Origin: Typha latifolia
Taxonomy: Eukaryota > Streptophyta > Magnoliopsida > Poales > Typhaceae
Assembly (NCBI GenBank): GCA_019914945.1
Contig: CM034103.1
Span: 10,974,001-11,038,000 of the forward strand
DNA: 64,000 bases
Direction of reading: 5' to 3'
In this document: one piece after another, positions 34,639 through 46,979 of the stretch
Numbering within the stretch: position 1 is the first letter of the stretch
How the letters are laid out: every line of letters begins with the position of its first letter
The notes under the pieces: model-generated
Told to the model about the DNA's origin: nothing
Databases searched by the model: none
What the model saw: only the letters and a program-made list of their open reading frames with translations
Translations under genes and position numbers: made by a program

Positions 34639-36883
34639 TCATCCTGGCAAATAAAAGGGTCCTCTTTTCTTGACGTTGTTGTACCTCCTAATTGTTTCCA
34701 TTGGCTTGATATTTCCTATTTGTTTCAACTGAATCTTCACCTCAGCTGCTTGGTCTTTTTTAATGCTTGCTTCTGAATCCATTTGGTTAGTGGACCTTGA
34801 GCTACCCTGGTTGATCTCAGATAATGAGAGACAAGAACTAATATTGCAGTCAGACCAGCTTAATTCTTGTGCTTCTCCATCTTCTCCCTTCCAATCCAAT
34901 TGCCTCAAGAAGCATTCCTCGATGTCTTTAAGAGAATCTTGGTCGTCTTCTTCGGTAACATAACTAGCATAATGCGTGCTATAATCACCTAAAATATGTC
35001 TGTTCGATTCACCACTTGTTTCTATCTCGTCATCCTCATTATCTACTTTGTTAGATGAAGTTGAGAATGGTGAATAAGCTTCTGTGACGGTCTCTTCACG
35101 CTCTCGAAGCGTTTTCAGAATTAGATTCTTGAGCAAGTTCATGACTTGAACGGCATGCATAAGTGCTGTCAAAGGATCTGACATCTGGTAGGGAGAATAA
35201 TAGTATGAGATGGCAACAACAAGTAGCAATGGTTGCAAAGTGATCTGAAGGAAGTACCTGAGTCATGTTAGGAGCGAAGACCATGGCTATATTTCGCGCA
35301 TTCATCTTGTTCGTCTCTTCTTCTTCAACGACGTCGGCCATGAGCTCAATAGTCCAGTTGAGGAGTGCTGCTTGTGTTGGAAGAAGCAGCTTCACGAGTT
35401 CCACGCATTCCTCTTCAGTGTTGCATTCAAGAACTTGTTCAGGAGAGAGGCCATCAAGGACACCCTCTGGAAGTTCTCTGAACCAGGCCTAATCACCAGG
35501 GTAAAAAAAAATAGTAATCGTGATTTGTTTAATGCATCATTAATTAATGAGAAAGATCTGTTGTTGTTTGAAACACCATGCAAATTTACTTCCAAGCTAA
35601 TGTTTATCTGAAAGTGTCATGAATGTGCGACCTCTGTGCTTTCAGGTGAAACTACTAATCAATTAAGTGCAAGTCAACCATCTAATTCTGCAGTATAATT
35701 CACAAGCTCACTAAACAAACAAGTGATGGTATTGACGATTTAGTTGATCAAACACTATAAATTTTTGAATCACTAAAGTAGAAAAGAATTCTAATATCTG
35801 AATTGTAATTTCAATAGCAATGTCTATGTCAGAATATTGATTTGAGTTAATTTAGTAGTACAATTCACTGTATACTAATGGCCTTCCTATCTTACAGACA
35901 ACCTGCAATGCCATCAGATAGATAACTTTATCTGTGTCATTACCACTATTAATCATACAGATACCTTTATCAGGCCTGCGAGACAGTGAACATCGATGTC
36001 GTCAGGCACAATGCCCTTGTTCAGCTGATCCCTGACATATTCCTCTTTGCTGTTCTCCGGATTTATACGAAATATCCCTTCTGCCTGTGAATCCAAACAA
36101 ATCATAATTGTGTATTATGTGACACAACCTAGCACCTAAACAGGCACATCCATATTGGGTGACAAGAGGTTTACTACCTTTAGACCTCCTTGTGCATATA
36201 ACTTCTCCTGCATGAGCAAGAGGATAGTGGGGATGGAGTTGCCCTTCGAGTCATAGCTGCACTGCATCGACTCGGCCGAGACACCGAAAACACTGGCACT
36301 GCAGCAAAAGAAGCTGCAATTTTTTAGCCATGACGACAAACAGATGTGCAAATGATATGCACAATATCTCAGCAAGAACTCATGATGATTGATGTGATTT
36401 TTAAGTAGATGAACTATATAATCTCTGGGGTCCAAACTAAAGAACTCGAAATTCAGAGATAATATTCATACTAAATTGTCAACTTTGAGAGAAGAACTGA
36501 TCAAATTCAAATATTGAAAGAACCCAAGAAAGCAAATTGGAAAACAAGGAAGCACACTACCTGGCACTCGGCACTCGGCATGGGACTTCAACCTCAAACT
36601 CCACCGGGAGACCGAGAAATCCATTCAACCGATCGAACGTGACGTGCGCGACATGGCGGACGTCGGTCGGCCACCCGATCTCCATGCTCTCCTGCGCCGC
36701 CATCGCCGCCTCCTCGCCGTTCTGATCCATTCTGCAAGACACAATTGACCTCCTGATTGCCGCAATGAGCAACGCAATCTGGTTCTGCCTCTCCTCCTCA
36801 CCTCTTGCTCTCTTCACTTCACCTCCTCCTCCTCGTCCTTGATCTCCCCTGCATCCATTTGACACCAACACCACCCCTGTCAT
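34639..36883 (-). CDS. Rho/ROP GTPase-activating protein with CRIB motif (ROPGAP)
   Basis: Five exons: 36561-36883, 36178-36298, 35965-36084, 35258-35488, 34639-35184, giving 446 aa. The CRIB motif is at 69-95 (IGWPTDVRHVAHVTFDRLNG), which in plants binds active ROP GTPases. The RhoGAP domain is at about 123-300 with 'CSYDSKGNSIPTILLLMQ' and 'AEGIFRINPEN'; Arg154 is the expected arginine finger. 'LPEGVLDGL', 'KAWFRELP', 'NKMNARNIAMVFAPNMTQ' and 'DPLTALMHAVQVMNLLK' complete it. The C-terminal 150 residues are acidic and low complexity, as in ROPGAPs. The protein switches off ROP signalling at the plasma membrane, affecting polar growth, wall patterning and low-oxygen responses. The start at 36883 matches the family's MTG.V beginning. 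Exon 2 has two in-frame acceptors six bases apart. Confidence 0.96.
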
Positions 36884-36989
36884 CTCTCTCTACCTCTTTT
36901 TCCCCCACACTTTCACAAAAGCACTAAAAACTCTTCCTTTATCTCTCACTTTCTAGATCTTGGAAAAGATCATAAAGAGTCCAAGGAGA

Positions 36990-37026
<37 letters not shown>
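36990..37026. repeat. (GA)n microsatellite in the ROP GAP leader
   Basis: About 18 GA units, roughly 105-140 bases upstream of the ROP GAP ATG (CT repeats on its coding strand). CT/GA repeats are common around plant transcription starts and can bind GAGA-binding BBR/BPC proteins; it probably lies in the leader or core promoter. Confidence 0.75.
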
Positions 37027-37029
<3 letters not shown>

Positions 37030-38220
37030 GAGAGAAGAGTTAAGATGGGTAGGTCTCCTTAAATTCAAAGGTGGAGTTTTGTGTGATCTATTTGAATGTG
37101 GACTTGAAGCATGGAGTGAGTTCAAAACTGCTAGTGTCTGCGAGTAGTCGTACCCAATTCAAAATCCAACGTCTACTTTATTGCGGGCCCACGAGAGAGA
37201 AACTATTGTTTAGTTCAAACTGTCACTTCTGCCCTTCTATTCAACCTCTCCATAGCTGAATTTGGAAGGGCATATTAGAGAATAGAATGAGCCATATGAC
37301 TTCTTTTATCTAAGAATATTAGGATGGCAATTTGGTAAATAGACGGGGAATGGTTGGCAGAAACCAAAGCATCATCGAAGCATCTAATCCTCCCGAGCGC
37401 ACGGCTGTCAAAGCGTCGGCTCGCGTTCTCATGCCGACCGTGTCCCTAGGTTTAATCACGGGCGTCGGTTGTTAAAATCAACGGTGAGGCGGAGAGTTTG
37501 GAAAGTTCTTTAATTACCGATTGGAGTTTTACTAATCTTATCATAAACTTAGTTGACTAATAATTCATTGGAGTCTTGTGGACCAAAGTTGGACGGACGG
37601 ACGTTTGATATCCAACCATAATTTTCCGATGGCTTCATTTTGGCTTCTTCCTTTGTCTCTGCCTCAAATAAGGTTCGTAATGTTGGAAAATAATATTTTG
37701 ACACCACTATTTAAGCTAGTTTGACTCTTAACACATCTCAAGAAACTTTTGTTACTTGGAGTTTAGATTATTGTTTCTTTATTTATGAACTTAATATGAA
37801 CATGAATGTTAAACGTCGAACCCGGTTATTTTTTTTAGAATAGGTCCGTAGAGTAGATGCTTTCATTGAGCTCGAGCAATACAATTCCAATCCAATGGTG
37901 GATTGGACCACATTTTACAAGAGTTTTTATGATCATGGCTAAACTAGCAAGAGAAAGAGAGTAAGCAACATAGTGGTTAGTCTTGCTCCTAAAATATACA
38001 CTAATATGTGAGTTTAAAGTTAACCGCCTAATATAATCATGAAGAAAATAAGTCTCGCTTTCAAACATAATTCCTTAGTGTTTTCCATACTCTTGAGAGG
38101 TTCTCGTCTTTTTCACGTAGCACTCTCCTTCTCTCTGTTTCCCTTCTCTTCTTCGCCTCTCCCACTCTTCTCCTATTCTCTCTCTCTCTCGTCCCTCTAT
38201 TGCTATTTTATTCCCTTCGA
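37027..38220. promoter_or_regulatory. Shared divergent promoter region (part), no gene
   Basis: ROP GAP (minus) and sucrose phosphatase (plus) diverge from this 2.5-kb gap. The first kilobase is unique-looking sequence with one GC-rich patch (37385-37500) and no frames of note. Specific binding sites cannot be claimed. Confidence 0.35.
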
Positions 38221-38221
38221 G

Positions 38222-38690
38222 TAATTTGCAGCCAAAAATTTTTAACTTTCTAATTAGCAGAAATATATCTCCCATTTATTAAATTATAAATTCATATTTT
38301 TTAATATTAATTTAGACTAATTTACTTTTTTAATCTTAATACGCACATTGCATGACGTTCTTTTTTTTACCAAACTAGTGCTCCTAAATTTGTTTACGCA
38401 TACAATACATTATAAAACTTAAATTTAAAATTAGGTGTATTTTGTTTGAAATAGTAATTTTAAATATAAATTATTTTCCATGTCAACCATTTATATAAAA
38501 ATTTGAAAACCACTAACAAAAATCATAAGTCTTATAGAAAATTTCTTAGAATAATTTGCAGCCAAAAGGCTTTTGACTTTCTAATTAGCAGAAATATATC
38601 TCTCATTTATTAAATTATAAATTCAGATTTTTTTATTAATTTAGACTAATTTACTCTTTTAATCTTAATATGCGCATTGTTAAAAATTAT
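38222..38690. repeat. Direct repeat of about 135 bp, two copies 330 bp apart
   Basis: TAATTTGCAGCCAAAA, then 'CTTTCTAATTAGCAGAAATA' and 'TTTAGACTAATTTAC', occur at 38222-38355 and again at 38551-38685 with only a few changes. The sequence between includes TTATATAAAAATTTG-type text like that at 14810-15130. Possibly flanking repeats of an inserted element; non-coding. Confidence 0.65.
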
Positions 38691-39010
38691 AACGTACATT
38701 TTGTATAAGCGATGCCTATAAATTACATAGGTAATACGTGCCATTTTTTTTTAAATCTCGATGCACGTATCGTTAAAAATTGTAGCGTGCATCTTACATA
38801 GACAATGCTTATATATTATATAAGCGATGCGTGTCATTTTTTTTAAAATTAGAGCATATTTTTTATATAGGCGATGCATATAAATTACATAACTGATGAT
38901 GCGTAATTTTTTTATAATCTCGATACCTATTTAAAAAAAAATTATAGCGTATATTTTATATAATTGATACGTATAAATTACACATGTGATGTGATGCATC
39001 GGACACGATA
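38670..39010. repeat. Degenerate tandem repeat, unit roughly 85-95 bp
   Basis: A block of the form 'GTTAAAAATT(A/G)TAGCGTxCAT', then 'ATAxGCGATGC(x)TATAAATTACAT', then 'GTGxCATTTTTTTT', then 'ATCTCGATxC' recurs about four times with drift (near 38677, 38770, 38860, 38940). It lies 0.4-0.7 kb upstream of the sucrose phosphatase ATG. Age and origin unknown. Confidence 0.6.
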
Positions 39011-39411
39011 ATTTAATACATTGAGAGCCTATTTCTGTAAATTAAAAAATTGAAGGACTTTTGCTGCAAATTGCTCATTTTCTACGTATAATTCAATTTC
39101 ATGTCCACAGAAACAGATTCCGGCCGCACCTGATTCCGATTTCTTCGTCCCAAGGCACATTCCTTGATTCCAAGCATCATTCCTTCCAGAGAAAAGAAAA
39201 AGAAAGTAAAGAAGAAATTATTCAGTTCCAGTAACAATCGGTTTACAAAAGAAGCGCAAGGAATCGAACACCTTCCTCTCCTCCTCCTCTTCCTCCTCTC
39301 TATTTATTTCCCTTTTGTCCTCTCCCCCCATCGTAAAGCGTACCCACTCATCCCATTCTCCTCATTTAAATCTCTTCTCCGATCTCTCTCGCTTAATATT
39401 ATTAACCAATC

Positions 39412-42400
39412 ATGAATCGGCTTGACGGTCCCGCTCGTCTCTTGATCGTCTCCGATCTCGATTACACGATGGTACTATCTGTTTCCCCCTACAAATCCAC
39501 CTAATAAATGGAATTCGAGTTGCGTCGCGTGAATCAATATTTTTTATAAAAAAAAAAAAATCTGTTTACAGGTCGATCACCGCGATCCCGAGAACATATC
39601 TCTGCTTAGATTCAATGCTCTGTGGGAGTCCCACTATCGCAACGATTCGTTGCTTGTCTTCTCGACCGGTAGATCGCCGACGCTCTACAAGCAGTTGAGG
39701 AAGGAGAAGCCGATGCTGACGCCGGACATCACCATCATGTCGGTTGGAACGGAGATCACGTACGGCGAGGCCATGGTGCGGGACGATGGTTGGGAGAAGT
39801 TTTTGGATCGCAAATGGGACAGGGCCGTTGTGCTTGAGGAGACTGCCAAGTTCCCACAATTAACATTTCAGGTGAAATTTGATGTACATATAATTAACTC
39901 AAATCCAAGCGTTCTTTTTTCTCGTAAATAAGCTTTATCGAGGTAAAAAAAGAAAAGAGATCTTGCAATCATATTATGTGTGGTCTGTTTTGGAAATAAA
40001 TTGCAGAGTATATTTATATCTTGTGCAGTCTGAGACGGAGCAGCGGCCACACAAAGTTAGCTTTAATGTCGACAAGGCGCAAGCTCAAGAAATTAAAAAA
40101 TCACTTGGGGAGAGTTTGGAAAAGCGTGGGGTAAGATGACTACGGGGCGGATGAAATTGGAATTTAATCTTGCAGCCTAAAAGTTCCCTTTTTTTTGCCT
40201 AATTGGTGTCTTGGTTTTGTTTTTCGATCAGTTAGATGTGAAGATAATTTATAGCGGTGGCCAGGATCTTGATGTACTACCGCAAGGTGCTGGCAAAGGG
40301 CAAGCTCTTGCTTATTTGCTCGGAAAGTTCAAGGCAGATGGAAAGCTGCCTATCAATACTCTTGCTTGCGGTGATTCTGGCAATGACGCAGAATTATTCA
40401 GCATTCCTGATGTTCATGGTGTCATGGTTTGTAGAAAAGAAGTTTGTTGCTAGTATCTACTTCCACTAATATTTGAAAAAAGTTACCTGTTTTCAGGTCA
40501 GCAATGCCCAAGAGGAATTATTGCAATGGCATGCAGAGAATGCCAAGAATAACCCAAAGATAATTCATGCAACGGAAAGGTGCGCTGCTGGTATTATCCA
40601 AGCTATTGGACACTTTAAACTGGGTCCTAATATCTCCCCAAGAGATGTTGTTGATTTCTCTCCTCCAGAAGGGGACAATGTCAAGCCTGCACATGAAATA
40701 GTTAAGTTTTATATGTTCTATGAGAGGTGGCGACGGGCTGAAGTTGAGAAGTCTGAATTTGTTATCCAGAGTTTGAAAAGTATCGCCGTGAGTGCCATGT
40801 TATTCCATCAAGCTTTCTTACTTCTCTTGTGTTTGATTTTTTTCAAGGACTATTACTTGACTCCAAAGAAGGGTTCTGAATGGGATTTTCTTATCTGCTC
40901 TTTCCAGTTGGACACTTATATAATAGAATATCAAATCTCTGTGTTATCCCTTTCTTTTAAAGAAAAAGAAATCTGATTGTTCTAACATCAAATGTCTTTG
41001 ATTATGAATTGTAGCTGTATTGCAGAATCTTTTTGAATAGTTTTTCGTTCCTTCCCTCTCATCATTCACTAATTATTGGCCATATATTTTTCGTAGCATC
41101 CAACTGGCATCCTTGTTCATCCGTCTGGAGTTGAGCATTCACTTCATGAAGTCATAGATGCATTTGGACCACTCTATGGTGATAAGAAAGGAAAAGATTT
41201 CCGGGTGTGGGTGGATAGACTTTCCACTTCACATATTGCTTCAGGAGCTTGGCTGATGAAGTTTGATAAGTGGGAATTGGATGGTGAGTTTTATCAATGC
41301 TAGCACCAACAGATATTTATGTTCCATTTACGTTTCGATTGATTTTTCCAGTCATAGTGGCATTTATGTTGTTATTATTATCTATCATAAATGATAGGTT
41401 GTTAAGTTTCCTGGAGCCTTAATTAAATCTATAGTATATTGATTATAATGGGTGTCTGTGTTTTCCATTTCTGAAATGCATTAGAAAAGTATCTTATGCT
41501 TGTGAGGTTTTATTGTCATTTCGCTTGACCTTTGCATCCTTAACTTGTGGCATTGTGGAGTTTGTGCTTTACAAGCTCGCTTCAAATAGAATAAATGTAT
41601 ATAGAGTAAAACATATGCTCATTCCGTAGTTAAATTTCTTAGGGCTTTTGTTGATTGATTCAATAGAACAAATACATAATTATGCCTTTTTAAATTTCTT
41701 ATGCTGGGACTTCTTGTGGTGATTCTGAACTTTGAGTTCAGGTTTATCAGGTCTTGGTCTTGGTCTTGGTAATTCCTTTCTTTTCTTGCCAATTCACTAT
41801 TGGCAATGGACTGTACCAGGACTAGAAATACACCTCGGATGTGGCCCAAATTTTATGATGTAATAGGTTTGAGGTTGGCACTATCCCGCTAGGTTCTTGT
41901 CATTAAGTTTTTCTTGTCCTAATGCATAGAGGGTACCACAACCAGCTAAGATAGTGAGCAATAGCCAATGCTAGAATATTACTTGCAAAATGCTATTGCA
42001 AGTCTCCTTCCCATTCTTCAGTATTTATTCTAAGAGACTGCATTGAGGTATATACTATACAAGTATACATAATCCTTACAAGTAGATTACATGGATCACT
42101 TTCTCCTATCCTGGGAAATGCCACACTGCATCATTGCATACTATTTGCAAAGTATATGCACTTTAATAGGAGGACAAGTGATGTATTTTCGGGTTTTGTT
42201 ACTTTTTATGTTGTAATTTGCTATATCCCTAAGTGAGAGATAGTTGACAATGAAAGATCTGTGATCCCACAATCACGATCAATTAGGCAACATGAGAATC
42301 TGATATCTGGATTGAAGATTGCTAATCATAGGCTATTATTGAATTGCATTCTAAATAAATATTAAAGGATGGGTTTGAAAGGTTTAAGTGGCTTACAGAT

Positions 42401-44996
42401 TGGTCACCTGATGACTACATTACTTGAGTTATGGTGAGCCATGGCCGCAATTCATGGTCCTATGAGAAAAAGAAAGTATATAAAGAGTTTGTGTAAGAAG
42501 TTATGCCTCATCCCTTCTTAACTTTCTTTTCTCGTCTCCCTTTTCTTTTAACTCTTCCTGCTCCAACACTTCTCTTTCTTCTATTGTTTGGGCTTCTTTT
42601 ATCCCCGCTCCAAAGAATGCTCAACTAGAGAAAATAGGCCTTCTGATGATCGATCGAATAGAATAATTACATACTTCAACTGGTTAACTTTCTTTATGAT
42701 GGCATTTATATATACTCCATGATGTAAGGTAGCTGCTTCTTTCTTACGTCTTTTTTGTCAATTGGCTGCTCATTCTCTCTGCTTAATTACCCATTGCTTT
42801 CACAACTATTTACAAGGTTTTAAATATGGTCAAGTCAGCCACCCTGGGTGGGGCAGCTAATAAGGTGCTCTGTCTATCTGTTAGGCAGGCTCCTATGGCA
42901 ATTTAAGTCTAGGAAACCAGTAGGATACTGGGCACCAGGTGATTAAATGATTTCCTACCTCTTACCAGAACTAGTATAATGTAGTATAAGGCTCTTTTTC
43001 AATTTAGGCACCTAGATTCACTGACCCTTTCAGTTACAAAAGATTCTTAATTCTTATTAAGTGGGTGATCCTAGTTCTTGTTATTGTTAGCAATGTGTAA
43101 TAGAAAACCTTTGTTTTGGCTAAAGTAGGATGTTTTTAGGTGTCAATATGTAATATAAAACCTGCATTTTGACTGGATTAGGATGGTTTTAGGTGTTGCA
43201 TGCTTTTATGGAGCAGCAGCATTCGGAAGGCTGTAGTAAATGTTCTTCTTGCGGCACCAACAATTGTTGTTGCCACTATTCTAGGTGCAGCAACAATTGC
43301 TGTTGCCACTATACCAGGTGCAGCAACAAGTTTGTATGTTGGTCCTACCATCTCACTTCCTGCCCTACCACCTACAGTCTTTTCAGAACCTTGACTATTT
43401 TAACTATTCCTTTTTGACAATTCATCATCCCAGCTATTCTTTGCTGAGTTGACTTGAATCTTTTTTCAAATTCATGTTGGACCTTAAATTTAAACCATAA
43501 TTGGGTTTGACTTTTAACCCGTTGCTGGATCTTATTCTTAGATGTGTTCATTGTGGCAATTATCATAATATTTTGGGACTGAACTTTTCTGGAAATAAAA
43601 TGGATTTAATTTTAGTTTGCTTTTATATTGAAGCTTACAATTGAAACCAAATCTTTAAATTATAATTTGTGGCCGCCACCCTGATCAGCATGTACATATG
43701 CAAGTTTATGGATCTTCAACATTTAAAGAATTTGCAAATAAACTATATAGAATTTAACTCTATACTGAGAGAGAACTAATGATGATGATAGCTATATGCA
43801 TTAAAATATGATAAATCTTTTTTTATTTTATTAATTACTATTTTCTTCCACACACCTGAAGAGTAAATTGTATAAAAAACACATACAATTGGAATGATAC
43901 TATCATTTACTGATCAATTGTCATGAAGTATATTAAAAGTCTGGATTTTGCACCATGGAGTCAAAATATTCAGTGTCCAAATCTACAAAATGAAGTCTGT
44001 ATTAATTAATGTTCAGTAGATTACTATGTTCCACTATTATGCTTCTACTTACATATGGTAAAAACAAGTCTAGAAATATATAACGGCTGATAGATCATCT
44101 TGATACATACTAGCTCACTCCAATTACAATTTGCGGAGGAATTGTTGCAGTTTCCCAGTTTGGAGATAGAGAAAATGATAGTGGTGTAGTTCTCTCACTT
44201 TCTGCATGTTGGTCTCATTTCATGGGAAGATAGGTAGTCTAAAGAATGCCATGCCTCATACATTGTGTGATCTGGATATATTACTGGGAGTTCATAGTTT
44301 TAAAACTTGCATTTTGAGTAGGTTTCTATGGCTAGTTATAGCAATCTTATACCAAGGCCAAACTAGTATAACATGCATAACTATTTAATCCTTTTAGAGT
44401 TTGAGCTGTTGAAATAGCTTAGTTATGCTGATTAGCTCCATTGTTGTATCAACTTTAGGAGCCACTAGTACAGTGATGTTTTGATAAGAAGCAATATTAC
44501 TTTGACCTTGTTATATCATGAGCAGTTCACTGTACTTGCATACCCACAAATGTATATATAGTTTCATGCTGGTACACAGTCCTCTGTTTCGAAACCATGA
44601 CAGTTGTTTTGTTGTTAAAAGATAGAGAAGGAATTCAAGCGGTTTCCATTCTTAAACGTTGGCAAGATATCTTAGACTTTAGGTGCCTTGCAGCTCTTTA
44701 TAAACTTGATATCTTTACCCTCTAAATTTGCTATACTTTCTCTTACGAAGGCTTTTGTTGCAGATGGAGTGTGGAAATGTTGTCTCACTACAGTTCTTCT
44801 GAACTCAGAGGTGAGTTATTTGCGACAATCTTATCCTTTTGTCCTTCATCATGCCAGGTTCTCTAACATGTGAATTAAGAAGTCTGATTCATGTATGTTT
44901 TAGCCTGAGAACCCAGGTCGCCTTCTCTTGATGCATGTCCACCAGACATGGCTTGAAGGATACGAGGCAAGGGATAAACATGGCTTGAGCTTGTAA
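39412..44996 (+). CDS. SPP: Sucrose-phosphate phosphatase (SPP)
   Basis: Eight exons: 39412-39471, 39572-39871, 40029-40130, 40232-40426, 40497-40787, 41097-41283, 44764-44810, 44904-44996, giving 424 aa, the usual plant length. The cytosolic enzyme removes phosphate from sucrose-6-phosphate made by sucrose-phosphate synthase, the irreversible last step of sucrose synthesis. It belongs to the HAD superfamily: D15-L-D17-Y-T19 is the nucleophile motif, 'FSTGRSPT' (50-57) motif II, Lys176 in '[12 protein letters not shown]' motif III, and 'GDSGND' (201-206) the magnesium-binding motif IV. '[10 protein letters not shown]' and '[14 protein letters not shown]' match the cap region. The C-terminal plant SPP domain (about 265-424) includes '[10 protein letters not shown]', 'CCLTTVLL' and 'VHQTWLEGY'. 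All catalytic residues are present. Intron 6 is 3.5 kb, the others short. The gene symbol names the family, not a paralogue. Confidence 0.97.
41284..44763 (+). other. Large intron 6 of the sucrose phosphatase gene
   Basis: A 3.48-kb intron (GTGAGTTT...TTGTTGCAG) among introns of 70-310 bases. It encodes no second gene. A short minisatellite at 43225-43335 repeats GTTGCCACTAT and 'AGGTGCAGCAACAA' with a 36-base period. The part near 42820-43000 looks repeat-derived, but I could not delimit an element. Confidence 0.6.
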
Positions 44997-45415
44997 GCTG
45001 TCCGTCTCCATAGGCCAGTAGCAGCGAAATTTTGCTTGTGTACCACAGAATAAGTCTTATGGATTTGGGATAGTTTCTGTTTTGGGATCATCAATTCGAA
45101 TAGATCCATGAATTTTTGGCCTTCTGGGACATTTTGGATGTATATACTTGGTATATTGTAGTAAATCTGTGATAATAATCAACCAAGACATCATCAATAA
45201 ACAATGCTTTTTTTTTTTTCGACAAAAAGCAAATGTATACCCTTTTTCATTGAAACAAAAAAAATATATATATATTCTTCACAGTGGGTTACTAATTAAG
45301 TTTGAGAAAGTGATAGCCTACGTCATTTTACTTGTCATGAATGAGGGCAGGCAGACAATTATTGTAGGTTATCCTCGTGGGATTTCATGCATTTTTCTAT
45401 TATCTCATCAACTAT
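44997..45415 (+). other. 3' flank of the sucrose phosphatase gene
   Basis: Probable 3' UTR (to about 45180) followed by AT-rich sequence with homopolymers. No frames of note; the 90-codon frame at 45148-45420 is low complexity. Confidence 0.4.
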
Positions 45416-45420
45416 TCTAA

Positions 45421-45955
45421 AAACTAACACTCCTCTTATTTTTTATATTCTAACACTCTCCATATTTTTAAACCGAGACATTTTAATGAGCTCGAGAAGT
45501 AAATTTGATTTAAATAAATTTTAAAATAAATGAGTCAAATAATATTCAAATTCAGAACCTTTGCACTGATATCATATTAACTCATTAACTACTCTGAAAA
45601 CTAACACTCTCCTCACTTTTTATATTCTAACACTTTCCTCACTTTTAAACTAAGATATTTTGATGAGTTTAAGAAGTAAACTCGATTTAAATAAATTTTA
45701 AAATAAATGAGTCTAATAAGATTCGAATTTAGGATATTTGCACTGATATCATATTAACTCACCAACTATTCTGAAAACTAACATTCTCCTCACCTTTTAT
45801 ATTCTAACACTCTCCTGACTTTTAAACCGAGACATTTTGATGAGCTTAATAAGTAAATTCGATTTAAATAACTTTTAAAATAAATGAGTCTAATAAGATT
45901 CGAATTTAGGACATTTGTACTGATACCATATTAACTCACCAACCACTCTAAAAAT
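45421..45955. repeat. Tandem array: three copies of a 177-bp unit
   Basis: Units begin with AAACTAACAC(T/A)xTCCTC at 45421, 45598 and 45775, an exact 177-base step twice. Each contains 'TTTAAACCGAGACATTTT', 'AGTAAATTCGATTTAAATAA', 'AAATGAGTCTAATAAGATTC', 'CACTGATATCATATTAACTC' and ends near 'CCAACTATTCTGAA'. Read on the minus strand, each has TGGTATCAGTxC followed by AAATTCGAATC, resembling a tRNA-Met-like start and a weak B box, so a SINE-related origin is possible. The third copy ends about 45955. Confidence 0.8.
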
Positions 45956-46979
45956 TAAGTTACTAAGAATAGTAGATTTTATATCTTATATTCTAACAAA
46001 CAATAATGATAACCCTAACTACAAGTGACTATTTGAATGTGTGAATTTCAAACCTAGCATTCTTTATTCAAAACAAAAACTAATAATAATAAATCAATTA
46101 AGCTAGACAATGGGAAACATATGCAGCAAAATCTATTTGAGTATCAACTGGATTAGTTATATAGCACAAAGCAAGGCTTGTGAGGTATGGCTATGCTAAA
46201 TTTATCCTAAATTTAGTTCTATATTGTCTACCTACAGTATGTTCTTTTTCTTCTGTAGACTTTTATTCTGCTACCACATAAACAACAAATTAAATGTTGT
46301 AATTTAGAATATGTCTAATGTACAGGTTCTTATCTTTGTACCAGGATCAATATAGCTTAATGCTGTGCAAGTTAAATATAATGGTTTTTTAAGTTTGTTT
46401 TTCATACAGGGATATAGTGTTACTCTTAGGTTTAACTCACTAGAATTTGGACTTAGCATATTATGAAGGATACCGGAGAGCTTGGTGGAAAGATTAAGAG
46501 ATGGTGTTTTGTTGTGGAATAACTTTTAAACTAGTTTAGTTATGATCATCTCTTAAACTTTGATAAGATAATTTATATCGGTTAAAGTATTATTATGGTA
46601 TTTGATTGTAAAACAGCACAGTGGTATAATAATTATATTTGATGTGATATAAAAAATAATAAATTTAAAAGATATTTTGACGAATAACTAAAATACTATT
46701 TATAGTGGATGGACAAGGAGAAAAAAGAGAGAAGTATATATATTTTAAACAAACTAAACATTACACTTATGACAGATGGAAGATAAGACTACTATCCAAA
46801 AACGAAACAGTAAATAAGATTTTGATCCCATACGAGATCGATCACTAACAATTCCTCAAAACAAACATCTAAATTAAAGATTACTGATACAAGTTGCCAC
46901 AAATTCACCTAATTAAAATTCACCTGATTAAAAATCACCTCAAACAACATCAATAGATAAATATATATAACTCTCCATT
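45956..46979. other. Intergenic, includes CASP-like 3' UTR, no gene seen
   Basis: AT-rich gap between the 177-bp array and the minus-strand CASP-like gene; the bases just below 46980 are its 3' UTR. Text at 46560-46720 has the ATAAATTTAAAAGATATTTTGA character of other dispersed AT-rich repeats here. Confidence 0.4.

Noticed and set aside
36979..37030. GA repeat as part of the ROP GAP coding sequence
   Set aside because: The family-matching start MTGVV lies downstream at 36883 and the repeat falls in the leader.
39566..39859. 97-codon minus-strand frame
   Set aside because: Antisense shadow of sucrose phosphatase exon 2, caused by its GC-rich codons.
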